A stretch of 64,000 bases of DNA from an uncultured Eubacteriales bacterium (GTDB taxonomy: Bacteria; Bacillota; Clostridia; Christensenellales; Aristaeellaceae), in NCBI GenBank assembly GCA_902778055.1, contig CACYWL010000012.1, positions 1 to 64,000 of the forward strand. Direction: 5' to 3'. This document shows positions 44,347-53,506 of the stretch, piece by piece. Position numbers and translations under genes: made by a program. The notes beneath the pieces are model-generated. The model did no database searches. It was not told the DNA's origin and saw only the letters and a program-made list of their open reading frames with translations. The number at the start of each line of letters is the position of its first letter. Within the stretch, counting starts at the first letter, position 1.

Positions 44347-44372
44347 TTCGTTTCCGGCGCCTGTGGTATCAT
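44343..44372 (+). promoter_or_regulatory. Promoter of the nucleotidase/S58 pair
   Basis: TTGATT (44343-44348), an 18-bp spacer ending in an extended TGG, and TATCAT (44367-44372). The start is about 15 bases before the RBS AGGAGG of the gene at 44392. Confidence 0.6.
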
Positions 44373-44391
44373 CAGGGTCAGGAGGTGCGGC

Positions 44392-44958
44392 ATGACGATT
44401 CTTGTGGATATGGACGATACCCTCGAGCAGCTGCTGAAGGCCTGGGTGAGCAGGGCCAACGAGAAGTTCGGCCGGAGCGTGACCCTCGATGAGATCACCG
44501 ACTGGAACGTGGCGGCGCCCTATCCCGGACTGACCCGGGAGCAGGTGTACGGCATCACCTACGAGAAGGGCTTCTGGGAATCCGTGGAGCCGATGCCCGG
44601 CGCCGCGGAGGCCCTGAAGCACTTCATGGACGAGGGGCACGAGGTCTTTATCGTCACGGCGACGGAGCCGGAGCATGTCGAGGAGAAGATGAATCGCCTG
44701 CTGTTCAGGTACTTTCCCTTTCTCTCCTGGAGCCAGGTGATCGTCACCGGCCGGAAGCAGATGATCCGCGGCGACGTGCTGATCGACGACGGGATCCACA
44801 ACCTGGAGGGCGGGGACTACCGGAAGATCCTGTTCACCGCCCCGCACAACCGGTTCTACGACGCGGAGGCGCACGGCATGATCCGGGTCAGCACCTGGGA
44901 GGAGGCCGTCCGGATCATCGACGGCTTCGGCGGGACGGCGGGAAACGCGCGGCCGTAA
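44392..44958 (+). CDS. 5'(3')-deoxyribonucleotidase (HAD superfamily)
   Basis: 188 residues. HAD motif I is VDMDDTLEQ (D6, D8), motif II is FIVTATEP, and motif IV is VLIDDGIHNL. FWESVEPMPGAAEALKHF is the cap-side signature of the NT5C family. It removes phosphate from deoxynucleotides, helping to balance dNTP pools. It is followed after 12 bases by the S58 peptidase gene. Confidence 0.88.
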   Translation: MTILVDMDDTLEQLLKAWVSRANEKFGRSVTLDEITDWNVAAPYPGLTREQVYGITYEKGFWESVEPMPGAAEALKHFMDEGHEVFIVTATEPEHVEEKMNRLLFRYFPFLSWSQVIVTGRKQMIRGDVLIDDGIHNLEGGDYRKILFTAPHNRFYDAEAHGMIRVSTWEEAVRIIDGFGGTAGNARP

Positions 44959-44970
44959 GGGGAGGAAGGC

Positions 44971-45942
44971 ATGGAGATACCGATCACAGAGATCCGGAAC
45001 ATCCGGATCGGCCAGACGGAAAACCCGGAAGCGGGCACCGGATGCACGGTGCTGATTTCCGAAAACGGCATGCCGGCCGGCCTGGACGTGCGGGGCGGGG
45101 GCCCCGCCTCCCGGGAAAGCCAGCTGCTGAACCCGCTGATGGCGGCGCAGAAGATTCACGCGGTGGTGCTGTCCGGGGGAAGCGCCTTTGGGCTGGGCGC
45201 GGCGAACGGCGTGATGCAGTACCTGGAGGAAAAGGGATACGGCTTCGATACGGGCTATGCGCTGGTGCCCCTGGTGGTGCAGGCGGACATCTACGACCTG
45301 TCCGCGGGAAACCCGAAGATCCGCCCCGACGCCGCCATGGGGTACGAGGCGGCCCGAATCGCCTTTGAGCGGCCCAACTACCGGGACGGCTGCTTCGGCG
45401 CCGGCTGCGGGGCGACGGTCGGAAAGATCGCCGGCATGGCCAGATGCATGAAGTCGGGCATCGGCAGCTTCGCGGTTCAGCTCGGAAGCCTGCAGGTCGG
45501 GGCGATCGCGGTCGTGAACGCCCTGGGCGACGTGTTCGACTGGAGGACCGGCCGGCAGACCGCGGGGCTGCTGTCGGAGGACGGGAAAAGCCTCACGAGC
45601 ACCTCGGAATACATGAAGCAGTCCACCGAAAAGGTGGAGAACCGGTTTACGGGCAACACGACCCTGGCCGCCGTCCTTACGAACGCGAAATTCGACAAAA
45701 CCCGGCTGTGCAAGATCGCGGGCATGGGCCACGACGGCATGGCGAGGGCGATCCGGCCGGTTCATACCTCCGCGGACGGGGACAGCATCTTCGCGCTCTC
45801 CATCGGGGAGGCCGAGGCGGATCAGGACCTGGTCGGCGTGCTGGCCGCGGAGGTCATCAGCGAGGCGATCCTCCGGGCCGCGGAGCGGGCGGAGGGCGCC
45901 TACGGCTTTCCCTCCGCCGCGGACCTGAGGGCAAGGGGATGA
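44971..45942 (+). CDS. P1 family (S58, DmpA-like) aminopeptidase
   Basis: 323 residues, no signal peptide. Family marks are NIRIGQTENPEAGTGCTV, the LSGGSAFGLGAANGVM loop and the autoproteolysis region GNTTLAAVLTNAKFDK. In that region the N-terminal nucleophile of the beta chain is generated in DmpA/BapA-type enzymes. These are L-aminopeptidases or beta-peptidyl aminopeptidases with an Ntn-like fold. In this protein the residue after GN is Thr rather than Ser, so it could be a threonine-nucleophile variant. RBS GGGGAGGAA. Confidence 0.85.
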   Translation: MEIPITEIRNIRIGQTENPEAGTGCTVLISENGMPAGLDVRGGGPASRESQLLNPLMAAQKIHAVVLSGGSAFGLGAANGVMQYLEEKGYGFDTGYALVPLVVQADIYDLSAGNPKIRPDAAMGYEAARIAFERPNYRDGCFGAGCGATVGKIAGMARCMKSGIGSFAVQLGSLQVGAIAVVNALGDVFDWRTGRQTAGLLSEDGKSLTSTSEYMKQSTEKVENRFTGNTTLAAVLTNAKFDKTRLCKIAGMGHDGMARAIRPVHTSADGDSIFALSIGEAEADQDLVGVLAAEVISEAILRAAERAEGAYGFPSAADLRARG

Positions 45943-46019
45943 CCTGAACCCGGCGCCGGCGGCACCGCGGGCCCGCGGGCCGCAAAGCCGAACGAACAAG
46001 TTCATAAAAAATACCCTTT

Positions 46020-46052
46020 CCGCATGATTTTTCATGCGGATTGTGGTATACT
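46020..46052 (+). promoter_or_regulatory. Hairpin and extended -10 promoter before the GGDEF gene
   Basis: An 8-bp perfect hairpin CCGCATGA-TTTT-TCATGCGG (46020-46039) is followed by TGTGG-TATACT (TATACT at 46047-46052), an extended -10 with no good -35. The hairpin occupies the -35 zone, so it may be a regulator site. It may also be a terminator for the S58 gene, although the downstream T-run only starts after the -10. Confidence 0.5.
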
Positions 46053-46120
46053 TTTTTTATATAAGCCCAAGAAACAGAAACTCTATTTCCCGCAGAGACC
46101 GCCGAACAGGAGGAAAACGC

Positions 46121-48019
46121 GTGAAACGGAAGACAATAGCGGTTCTGATGGCCAGCATCGACCGCGAGTATCAGACGGATTTTATCCGCGGCGTGATGGA
46201 TACGGCCGAAGAGCTGAACATCGACGTATGCGTCTTCAACTGCATGGGATACATGAACGTGGACGTGGCCACCAGCGACCGGGGCGAGAGCGCGGTGTTC
46301 GATCTGGCGGGTGCGCGGGACTTCGACGGGATCATCTCCCTGCGGGCCACGCTGGCGGGGGAAAGCTCCGTCCGCAAGGTGGAAAAGCTGCTGCACCGGA
46401 TGGCGGGGCTGCCCCATGTTTCCATCGATGTTCCCACGAACGGTGCCGTGTCCATCCAGTTTGACGACGCGGTGTCCGTCCGGCAGGTGACCGAGCATGT
46501 GATTACCCGGCACGGCGCCCGGAACATCGTATATCTCAGCGGCCCCCTGCGCCAGATGGTCGCCATGAACAGGCTGCAGGCCTGCCGGGAAACCATGGAA
46601 GCCCACGGGCTGACGCTTGCTCCGGAAAACATCTTCGAGGGAGAATGGATCCAGGGCAGCGGCCGGCAGTGCGCGGAGGAGCTTCTCCGGCGTCCCGGCG
46701 GGCTGCCGGACGCCATTCTCTGCGGAAACGACGATATGGCCTTCGGCGTGACGGACTGCCTAATGGAGAAGGGATACCAGGTGCCCCAGGACGTGATCGT
46801 GACGGGATACGACGCGCTGCGCGAAGCCGTGGCCCGGGGGCTGACCACCATCCGCCGCCCGATCGATCAGGCGGCCCGGATCGCGGTGGAAACCCTTTCC
46901 GGCTGGATGGCGGGGGAGACGCCGAAGGAGTACGACATCGTTCTGCCCGGTGTTCCCATCTACGGGGCGAGCTGCGGCTGCTTTCATGAGACGGAGCGGA
47001 ATTCTCCCTCCGCCCGGCACGGCATGCGGGGCGGCCATCGAAGAATGGAGAGCGTGCTGCTGATGATCAGCATGTTCAGCGGCAGCCTGGTCAGCGTCGT
47101 GAACGAGGAGGACGCCCGGGAAAAAATCGATCAGTTTGTGCAGACGATGGGGATCGGCGAGCTTTACCTGTGCGTGGATCCCTCCGTTTCCCGCCCCGGG
47201 GAGGTCCGGGAGGGCAATGACACCTATCCCAATGAGATGTTGCTTCTGTACGGCTTCCGGGACGGAGAGAGGATGCCTGCCGGGCGCTTTCCCCTGAGCC
47301 GGATTCTGCCCGTGCTTGACGAGGAAAGAGAGCGTCCGGTGAAGCTGGTCTTCTGCCCCCTGTATTACCGCGAGAGAAATTTCGGGTATGTGGCGCTGCG
47401 GATGGGGACGGCGACGGGCGTGGCGCTCTATTCGGTGCTGATGCTGTTCAACGGCGCGCTGATGAGCCTGTATCTGCAGAACAGCCTGCGCGAATATGCC
47501 CGCAAGGTGGAGGATATGTCCGTTCATGATATCATGACGGGCATGCTGAACCGGCGGGGCTTCCAGGAGCGGTACCGGCAGGTTCTTGACCGGGCCCGCC
47601 GGGAAGGCAGCTGGTTTGTGCTGCTCAGCGCGGACATGGATCACATGAAGCAGATCAATGACCGGTACGGCCATCTGACGGGCGATCAGGCCATCGGCCG
47701 GATGGGCCGGGCGATGGAAAAGCTGAGGAAGGGCGGCATGGAGCCGGTGCATATCAGCGGCGACGAGTTTCTGGCCTTCGGCATCCGGCCGACCCTCGCG
47801 GAGGCGGAGCGGGTGCTTTCGGAGGCCCGGGAGGCGGTCCGGCAGCTGAACGAGGAGGAGCCCTGGATGGAGGAGACCAGCGCCAGCTTCGGACTGTATA
47901 CCGCCGTCCCGACAGCCAAGGATACGATCGATCTTTTCCTGACCCGGGCGGACCATGCCATGTATGAGGAGAAAAAACGGAAAAAGGCCGCGGCGCGGCA
48001 GGCGGAAAGCGGCAAATAA
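46121..48019 (+). CDS. LacI-type sensor domain fused to GGDEF diguanylate cyclase
   Basis: 632 residues from GTG 46121, 7 bases after AGGAGG (46108-46113). Residues ~1-290 form a LacI/GalR-type periplasmic-binding fold (IAVLMASIDREYQTDFIRGV, PDAILCGNDDMAFGVTDCL, TTIRRPIDQAARIAVETL). No HTH precedes it and there is no export signal, so it senses a ligand in the cytosol. A ~160-residue middle region leads to a GGDEF domain (~460-620). The domain holds DIMTGMLNRRGFQERYRQVL, DMDHMKQINDRYGHLTGDQA and the active-site loop SGDEF. SGDEF keeps the catalytic GDE residues, and an RxxD inhibitory site is not visible. It probably couples a sugar-like ligand to cyclic-di-GMP. Confidence 0.85.
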   Translation: MKRKTIAVLMASIDREYQTDFIRGVMDTAEELNIDVCVFNCMGYMNVDVATSDRGESAVFDLAGARDFDGIISLRATLAGESSVRKVEKLLHRMAGLPHVSIDVPTNGAVSIQFDDAVSVRQVTEHVITRHGARNIVYLSGPLRQMVAMNRLQACRETMEAHGLTLAPENIFEGEWIQGSGRQCAEELLRRPGGLPDAILCGNDDMAFGVTDCLMEKGYQVPQDVIVTGYDALREAVARGLTTIRRPIDQAARIAVETLSGWMAGETPKEYDIVLPGVPIYGASCGCFHETERNSPSARHGMRGGHRRMESVLLMISMFSGSLVSVVNEEDAREKIDQFVQTMGIGELYLCVDPSVSRPGEVREGNDTYPNEMLLLYGFRDGERMPAGRFPLSRILPVLDEERERPVKLVFCPLYYRERNFGYVALRMGTATGVALYSVLMLFNGALMSLYLQNSLREYARKVEDMSVHDIMTGMLNRRGFQERYRQVLDRARREGSWFVLLSADMDHMKQINDRYGHLTGDQAIGRMGRAMEKLRKGGMEPVHISGDEFLAFGIRPTLAEAERVLSEAREAVRQLNEEEPWMEETSASFGLYTAVPTAKDTIDLFLTRADHAMYEEKKRKKAAARQAESGK

Positions 48020-48055
48020 CAGTACAGCAGAGATGCTTCAAGGAGATGACCGTAC

Positions 48056-49900
48056 ATGCCCGGACCCGGCGGCCCGAGAGGAAGGGCCAGCTTCCTGACC
48101 GAGGAGGAAAAGCAGAATTCTCCCCGGATTACGAAGGCGCTCGTGAAACGGGTGCTATCCTATCTGCGGCCGTATCGGAAGCACCTGGCCCTGGTGCTCT
48201 GCTGCATCGCCGTATCCTCCGTGTGCAGCCTTTTCCCGTCCATCCTGACCGGATACATGGTCGACGTGCTGACGGGCCGGAGCCTCGGAGGGTGGATCGG
48301 CGCGGGGATCTCCGCGCTGGTCCGGCTGATTGTCCTGTCCCTGCTGCTGCACCTGGCCTCCAACCTGATCGGCGTGGGAGAATCCTATCTCAGCGCGTGG
48401 ATCGCGCAGCATATCTCCTATGACATGCGGAACCAGATGTACCGGCATCTGCAGAAGATGTCCCAGCGGTTTTTCACGACGGCGAATCAGGGGGACATCC
48501 TGACCCGGATGACCAGCGATATTTCCGGCGTCGAATCCGTGGTGACAAACACGTTTACCAGCATTCTTTCCAACGTGATCACCCTGATCGTCGCCGTGAC
48601 GGCCATGTTCCGGAAAAACTGGATCCTCGCGCTGGTGGGCATCGCGGTGGTGCCGCTGTTTACGCTGCCCACCCGGATGGCCGGGAAGAAAAGATGGAAG
48701 CTGGCGGGGGAGGCCCAGGCCTGCAATGATGAAATCAATGGGATCCTGAATGAGACCCTGTCCGTGTCGGGCCAGCTGCTGGTGAAGCTTTTCGGCCGGG
48801 AGGACGCGGAATTCTCCCGGTACCGGGAGGCGAACGGCCGAATGATCAGGCTGAACATCCGGGAACGGATGGCCGGCCGGTGGTTCTTCATGCTGCTCAG
48901 CACCCTGACCGCCATCGGGCCGATGCTGCTCTATCTGGTGGGCGGCATGCTGATCATGCGGTACGACAGCAGCCTGAGCGTGGGCGACATCACGGTGCTG
49001 GTGGCGCTGCTGGGACGGATGTACGGCCCGGTGAACAGCCTGCTGAACATCCAGGTCGAATGGATCCGGTCCATGGCCATGTTCACCCGGATTTTCGAAT
49101 ACTACGACATGAAGCCGGAAATCGCGGAGAAGGCGGACGCGAAGGAGCTGAAGGACGCCCGGGGAGAGATTGAATTCAGGCATGTCGGCTTCTCCTATGA
49201 CGGAGAGCGGCAGATCCTGCAGGACATCAGCTTCACGCTTCACAGCGGGGACTGCATCGCCATCGTGGGCCCCAGCGGGAGCGGGAAAAGCACCATCGTC
49301 AACCTGATTCCCCGGCTTTGGGATCCCACCTCCGGGTCCGTCACCTTTGACGGCACCGATGTGCGGGATTATACGCTGCACTCCCTGCGGGACGAGATCG
49401 GCGTCGTGACGCAGGAAACCTATCTGTTCAACGGAACGATCCGCGAGAACCTGCGCTATGCCAAGCCGGACGCCACGGAGGAGGACATGATCCGGGCCTG
49501 CAGGCAGGCCAACATCTACGACTTTATCGAAAAGCAGCCGGAGGGGCTGGACACGGTGGTCGGGAACCGGGGGCTGAAGCTTTCCGGCGGGGAAAAGCAG
49601 CGCATCTCCATCGCGAGGGCGCTGCTGAAGGACCCGGCCCTGCTGATCTTCGACGAGGCGACCTCGGCGCTGGATTCGATCTCGGAGGCGGCGATTCAGG
49701 CGGCCATCAATCCGCTGATTGAAGCGAGGACCTCCATCCTGATCGCCCACAGGCTGTCCACGATCCTCGCGGCGGACGAGATCCTGGTGGTCCGGGACGG
49801 CCGGATTGCGGAGCGGGGCACGCATAAGGATCTGGTTCACGCCGGAGGCACCTATCAGGAGCTTTACGAAACCCAGTTCAGCAAGGCCATGGAATCCTGA
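48056..49900 (+). CDS. ABC exporter, fused permease and ATPase (MsbA/LmrA-like)
   Basis: 614 residues. Six membrane helices lie in ~35-340 (HLALVLCCIAVSSVCSLFPS and on), with the coupling-region motif FFTTANQGDILTRMTSDISG. The ATPase domain spans ~370-610: Walker A GPSGSGKSTIVN, Q-loop VTQETYLFNGTIREN, signature LSGGEKQRISIARAL, Walker B LLIFDEATSALD and H-loop IAHRLSTI. It would act as a homodimer, or as a heterodimer half, exporting lipids, drugs or peptides. There is no second half-transporter nearby, so a homodimer is likely. It is 36 bases after the GGDEF gene. Confidence 0.93.
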   Translation: MPGPGGPRGRASFLTEEEKQNSPRITKALVKRVLSYLRPYRKHLALVLCCIAVSSVCSLFPSILTGYMVDVLTGRSLGGWIGAGISALVRLIVLSLLLHLASNLIGVGESYLSAWIAQHISYDMRNQMYRHLQKMSQRFFTTANQGDILTRMTSDISGVESVVTNTFTSILSNVITLIVAVTAMFRKNWILALVGIAVVPLFTLPTRMAGKKRWKLAGEAQACNDEINGILNETLSVSGQLLVKLFGREDAEFSRYREANGRMIRLNIRERMAGRWFFMLLSTLTAIGPMLLYLVGGMLIMRYDSSLSVGDITVLVALLGRMYGPVNSLLNIQVEWIRSMAMFTRIFEYYDMKPEIAEKADAKELKDARGEIEFRHVGFSYDGERQILQDISFTLHSGDCIAIVGPSGSGKSTIVNLIPRLWDPTSGSVTFDGTDVRDYTLHSLRDEIGVVTQETYLFNGTIRENLRYAKPDATEEDMIRACRQANIYDFIEKQPEGLDTVVGNRGLKLSGGEKQRISIARALLKDPALLIFDEATSALDSISEAAIQAAINPLIEARTSILIAHRLSTILAADEILVVRDGRIAERGTHKDLVHAGGTYQELYETQFSKAMES

Positions 49901-49942
49901 GGCCGGAGAAGACGGAAGCCTGACGCGAAAGGGGGCAGGGAG

Positions 49943-51283
49943 ATGAGGGAACGCATGAGAAAGATGCTGTGCATGTTCCTGACCCTGCTGCAAATTGCCC
50001 TGCCGGCCCTGGCTGAGGAAACGGGACCGGATATCCGGCATCTGCAGGAGCGGCTGCTGGCCCTGGGGTACGAGATCGGAGAGGCCGACGGGATTCCGGG
50101 ACCCCGGACCGCGATGGCGGTCCGGCTCGTCCAGCAGCTGCTGGCGGACGCGGGCTTCGGCGTTACGCCCACGGGCGTGCCCGACCGGCAGACCGCCGAG
50201 CTGACGGATCGGGAGGAAAACAGTGTGCTGCTGCAGACCCTGCTCAGGGGCAGCTGGGGTTCCCGCGTCCGGGCGGCCCAGAACCGGCTGATTCAGCTGA
50301 ACCTGCTGTGGGACCTCGCGGACGGCACCTACGGCGCCAACACGGAGAAGGCGGTTTCCGATTTTGAAGCCAAAATGGAGACGCTGTCCCCCGGCCTGGT
50401 GACGGAGGACGGAAGGCTCTCCCTGCCCGAATACGCGCTGCTGATGAGCGACCTGAGCGCATACGGCTTTGAGGCGCCGGTCTTCTTCGACGAGGAGCAT
50501 CCGGAAGGGCTGAAGGCGGAATTCCTGTACGCGAGAAACGCCTGCCTGATCAACGCGGTGACGGGAGAGACACTGCTGGAAAAGAACGCGGACGAAAAGG
50601 CGGAGCCGGCCAGCACGACGAAGATCATGACCCTGCTGACCGCCCTTTCCCTGTGCGACCCGGAGGCCGCCGTCGTGATTCCGGAGGAGGCGGCGCAGGT
50701 ACCGGCGGACAGCTCGCTTGTGCCGGTCTATCCCGGGGAAAAAATGACGATGCGGGATCTGCTGTATGCCATGATGATCCGCTCCGGAAACGACGCCGCC
50801 AACGCCGCGGCCGTGCTGTGCGCGGGCAGCGTGGAAGGCTTTGTTGAAAAGATGAACGAGCAGGCGGAGAAGCTCGGCATGAAGAACTCCCGCTTTGTGA
50901 ATCCGCACGGCTATGCCGCGGAGGGACACTATACCACCGCGCGGGACCTGGTGCTGGCCGCCCGATACGGCATGACCCGGGAGGAGTTCATCCGGATTGT
51001 GACCTGCCTGAAATATACCCTGCCCGCGACGGAAAAGAGGGAGGCCCTTCCCCTGAGCCTGAAGTGGGAGATCTTTGACCCGGCCTCGGAATTCTATATC
51101 CCGCACGCGGCGGGGATCAAGAGCGGTTACACTTCCTCCGCGGGATTCTGCTATGTGGGCGCGTACCAGGAAAACGGCGTGACCCTGATCGCGGCGGTGC
51201 TGGGAGACCGAAGGAGAAACATGGCCTGGACCGATCTGAAACGGCTGTTTGCCTACGGCATGGCGGTGCAGCCGGAGAAATAA
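49943..51283 (+). CDS. D-alanyl-D-alanine carboxypeptidase with peptidoglycan-binding domains
   Basis: 446 residues. Signal peptide ~1-25 (ending ALA-EE). Two peptidoglycan-binding-like repeats follow (DIRHLQERLLALGYEIGEAD.., then RVRAAQNRLIQLNLLWD..). The S11 penicillin-binding domain then runs from about 190: SxxK as S224-T-T-K, SxN as MIRSGNDAANAA, and KTG as KSGYTS. It trims the terminal D-Ala of pentapeptides and so limits cross-linking outside the membrane. A C-terminal amphipathic anchor typical of DacA is not obvious; binding may rely on the N-terminal domains. RBS GGGGGCAGGGAG. Confidence 0.93.
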   Translation: MRERMRKMLCMFLTLLQIALPALAEETGPDIRHLQERLLALGYEIGEADGIPGPRTAMAVRLVQQLLADAGFGVTPTGVPDRQTAELTDREENSVLLQTLLRGSWGSRVRAAQNRLIQLNLLWDLADGTYGANTEKAVSDFEAKMETLSPGLVTEDGRLSLPEYALLMSDLSAYGFEAPVFFDEEHPEGLKAEFLYARNACLINAVTGETLLEKNADEKAEPASTTKIMTLLTALSLCDPEAAVVIPEEAAQVPADSSLVPVYPGEKMTMRDLLYAMMIRSGNDAANAAAVLCAGSVEGFVEKMNEQAEKLGMKNSRFVNPHGYAAEGHYTTARDLVLAARYGMTREEFIRIVTCLKYTLPATEKREALPLSLKWEIFDPASEFYIPHAAGIKSGYTSSAGFCYVGAYQENGVTLIAAVLGDRRRNMAWTDLKRLFAYGMAVQPEK

Positions 51284-51323
51284 CGGGGAACACGGCATCA
51301 ACGGACGCACGCCGGAGGAGACC

Positions 51324-51413
51324 ATGCGGAATATCGGGAAAATCGCCTCCCCCGGAATGACGGAAACGGAGCGCACCATCGTGGAGATCCAGACCGCCAA
51401 AACGATCCGCTGA
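51324..51413 (+). pseudogene. Possible coding remnant between DacF and the URO-D gene
   Basis: In the 189-base gap the frame ending at TGA 51411 reads NGRTPEETMRNIGKIASPGM then TETERTIVEIQTAK, which looks like real protein sequence rather than random GC-rich text. It would start at ATG 51324 behind GGAGGAG or be the end of a longer lost gene. I cannot name a family. Only about 29-45 residues remain. Confidence 0.35.
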
Positions 51414-51472
51414 AATGCTCCGAGCCAGGGAGCCAATCAAAAAAACAAAACCGGAGAAAAGGAGAAGGGATC

Positions 51473-52429
51473 GTGAACAAGAGAGAACGCGTAACCGCAG
51501 CCTTCAGGGGCCAGGAGGTGGACCATGTGCCGGTCTGCATGTGGCAGCATGTGCCGCCGGAGTACTGGGGAGATGACGACGCCTTCTCCCGGGTGCAGGC
51601 CAAGCTTCTGGAGGACACGGATGTGGACTTCATGAAGCTGAGCGGCGACAAGTATTTCGGATGGCCTTCCCCCATTCTGGAGGGCATCGAAAGCGCCAAT
51701 GAGCTGATGAAGATCACCCCCCTGGGCCCGGATCATCCCTACATCCGCGGACAGATCGAACGCACGAAGAAGGTCGTTCAGGCGCTGGGCGGCGAGTGCC
51801 CGGCCCTGTATCTGGTCTTCGCGCCGCTGAGCTGCATCCGGCTGAAGATCGGCTATCCGAAGATGATGCAGTTCATCCGGGAGAACCCGAAGGCCATGAA
51901 GCACGCCTGCCGGATCGTGGCGGGGGACCTGAAGCTGCTGGTCCAGGGCCTGATTCAGGAAGCCGGGGCGGACGGCATCTTCTACAGCGTGCAGAACGGA
52001 GAGGAAAGCCGCTTTACCTACGAGGAATACCGGGACTGGGTCACCCCCAGCGACAAGGAGGTGCTGGACTGCGCCAACAGCCTCAGCGGGATGAACGCGA
52101 TTCATTTCTGCGCCTGGGAGGAGGAAAGGAACCGCCTCAGCGTCTGGGAGGACTACAAGGCGCCGGTCATCAGCTGGAGCCGGTATTTTGACATCATGGA
52201 CATCCGGGAAGCGAAAAAGCATTTCGGATGCACGGTCTGGGGCGGCTTCGACAACCGGCCCGGCACCTTCCTGTATACCGCCGGCCGGGAGGAGATCGAA
52301 AAGGAAACGGAGAACCTGATCGCCCAGGGTGGAAAGCAGGGGTTTATTCTGGGATCGGACTGCAGCATCCGCAACGATCTGCCGGAAGAGCGCATCCGCT
52401 GGGTGGTGGAAGCGTCCAGACGGATCTGA
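51473..52429 (+). CDS. Uroporphyrinogen decarboxylase-family protein
   Basis: 318 residues with the URO-D/MtaA-like TIM barrel. MNKRERVTAAFRGQEVDHVPV is the family's typical opening (MN.RER...AL.G...DR.P). GADGIFYSVQNGEESRFTYEEYRDWVTP and the closing FILGSDCSIRNDLPEERIRWVVEA follow. In true HemE, substrate-binding arginines lie near the N-terminus (FMRQAGR), which is absent here. It therefore more likely belongs to the methyltransferase-like or unknown branch. No corrinoid protein gene remains next to it. RBS AAAGGAGAAGGG. Confidence 0.82.
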   Translation: MNKRERVTAAFRGQEVDHVPVCMWQHVPPEYWGDDDAFSRVQAKLLEDTDVDFMKLSGDKYFGWPSPILEGIESANELMKITPLGPDHPYIRGQIERTKKVVQALGGECPALYLVFAPLSCIRLKIGYPKMMQFIRENPKAMKHACRIVAGDLKLLVQGLIQEAGADGIFYSVQNGEESRFTYEEYRDWVTPSDKEVLDCANSLSGMNAIHFCAWEEERNRLSVWEDYKAPVISWSRYFDIMDIREAKKHFGCTVWGGFDNRPGTFLYTAGREEIEKETENLIAQGGKQGFILGSDCSIRNDLPEERIRWVVEASRRI

Positions 52430-52492
52430 TCCGGGTCAGGAATCATCAGGGAATGCCGCAGCGCAGTCTGTGCGGTCAGGAATGGGTGAAAG

Positions 52493-53410
52493 ATGGGAAG
52501 GAGAAAACGGATGGTGACGATTGGAATCATTGCGGCGGTACTGCTGATCCTGCTGGCCGGGATCGGGTTCCGGCTGGCCGAAACCGCCATGACCGGGAAA
52601 AGGCAGACGCTGGAGGAGGCGCGCGCCTGGCAGGCGGAGCACTATGACCTGTCCTGGTATGATTCCCTCGAGAAAAAGGATTATACCGTGAAGGGCCGGG
52701 ACGGCTACGTCCTCCATGTTCAGCTGCTGAAGAACCCGGAGAAAAGCGCCCGATACATCATCATCTCGCACGGGTATACGGACAACCGTTTCGGTTCTCT
52801 CAAGTATGCCTCCATGTATCTGAAGCTGGGCTTCAACGTGATTATCTACGATCTGCGCGGGCACGGCCTCAACGAACCCACCTTCTGCACCTATTCCGTA
52901 CGGGAAAAGATGGATCTGCTGTCGATCATCGAGGACAGCCGGGGCCGGTATCCGGAGACCGCCTTCCTCGGCCTCCACGGCGAATCCCTGGGGGCAGCCA
53001 CCTCCGTGGCCGTGCTGGGCGAAAAGCCGCCGGTCGATTTTGTGGTCGCGGACTGCGGATTCTGCGAGATTATGCCGGTCCTGAAGGGCGGAATGAAGGG
53101 AATGCACGTTCCGGCCTTCCTGGCGGACATCGCTTCCGTGTTTGCGAAGATCCGCTACGGCTACTCCTTCAGCGAGATGCGCCCGATTGCAGCCCTGAAG
53201 GACAATGAGATTCCGATCCTGTTCATTCACGGCGCCGAGGACCGCTTCATTCTGCCGGAGCACAGCGAGAGGATGAAGGAAGCGACCCGGGGATACGCGG
53301 AGCTCCATCTGATTCCGGGCGCCGGGCACGCGATGTCCGTGCTGCAGAATCCGGAGATGTACCGGCAGTGCGTGGAAACCTTCCTGGCGGAACGCTTTCC
53401 GGGCAGATGA
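52493..53410 (+). CDS. Membrane-anchored alpha/beta hydrolase
   Basis: 305 residues from ATG 52493, chosen because MGRRKR supplies the positive N-region of a signal anchor. ATG 52511 has the better RBS (AAGGAG) and is an alternative. The anchor helix is TIGIIAAVLLILLAGIGF. The hydrolase domain has the oxyanion region ISHGYTDNRFGS, the nucleophile elbow LHGESLGAAT, the acid in FIHGAEDRFI and the histidine in GAGHAMSV. It resembles lysophospholipase/BEM46-like hydrolases that face outside the membrane. The substrate is unknown. Confidence 0.87.
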   Translation: MGRRKRMVTIGIIAAVLLILLAGIGFRLAETAMTGKRQTLEEARAWQAEHYDLSWYDSLEKKDYTVKGRDGYVLHVQLLKNPEKSARYIIISHGYTDNRFGSLKYASMYLKLGFNVIIYDLRGHGLNEPTFCTYSVREKMDLLSIIEDSRGRYPETAFLGLHGESLGAATSVAVLGEKPPVDFVVADCGFCEIMPVLKGGMKGMHVPAFLADIASVFAKIRYGYSFSEMRPIAALKDNEIPILFIHGAEDRFILPEHSERMKEATRGYAELHLIPGAGHAMSVLQNPEMYRQCVETFLAERFPGR

Positions 53411-53506
53411 AGGCAGGGAAGGGAAAAGGACAGCCGGTTCCGCCGGCCGTCCGCTGAAAGCAGGGAAAAACCGTCCCGAAAAGGGCGGAGCGGAGGAAAA
53501 ACGGGA

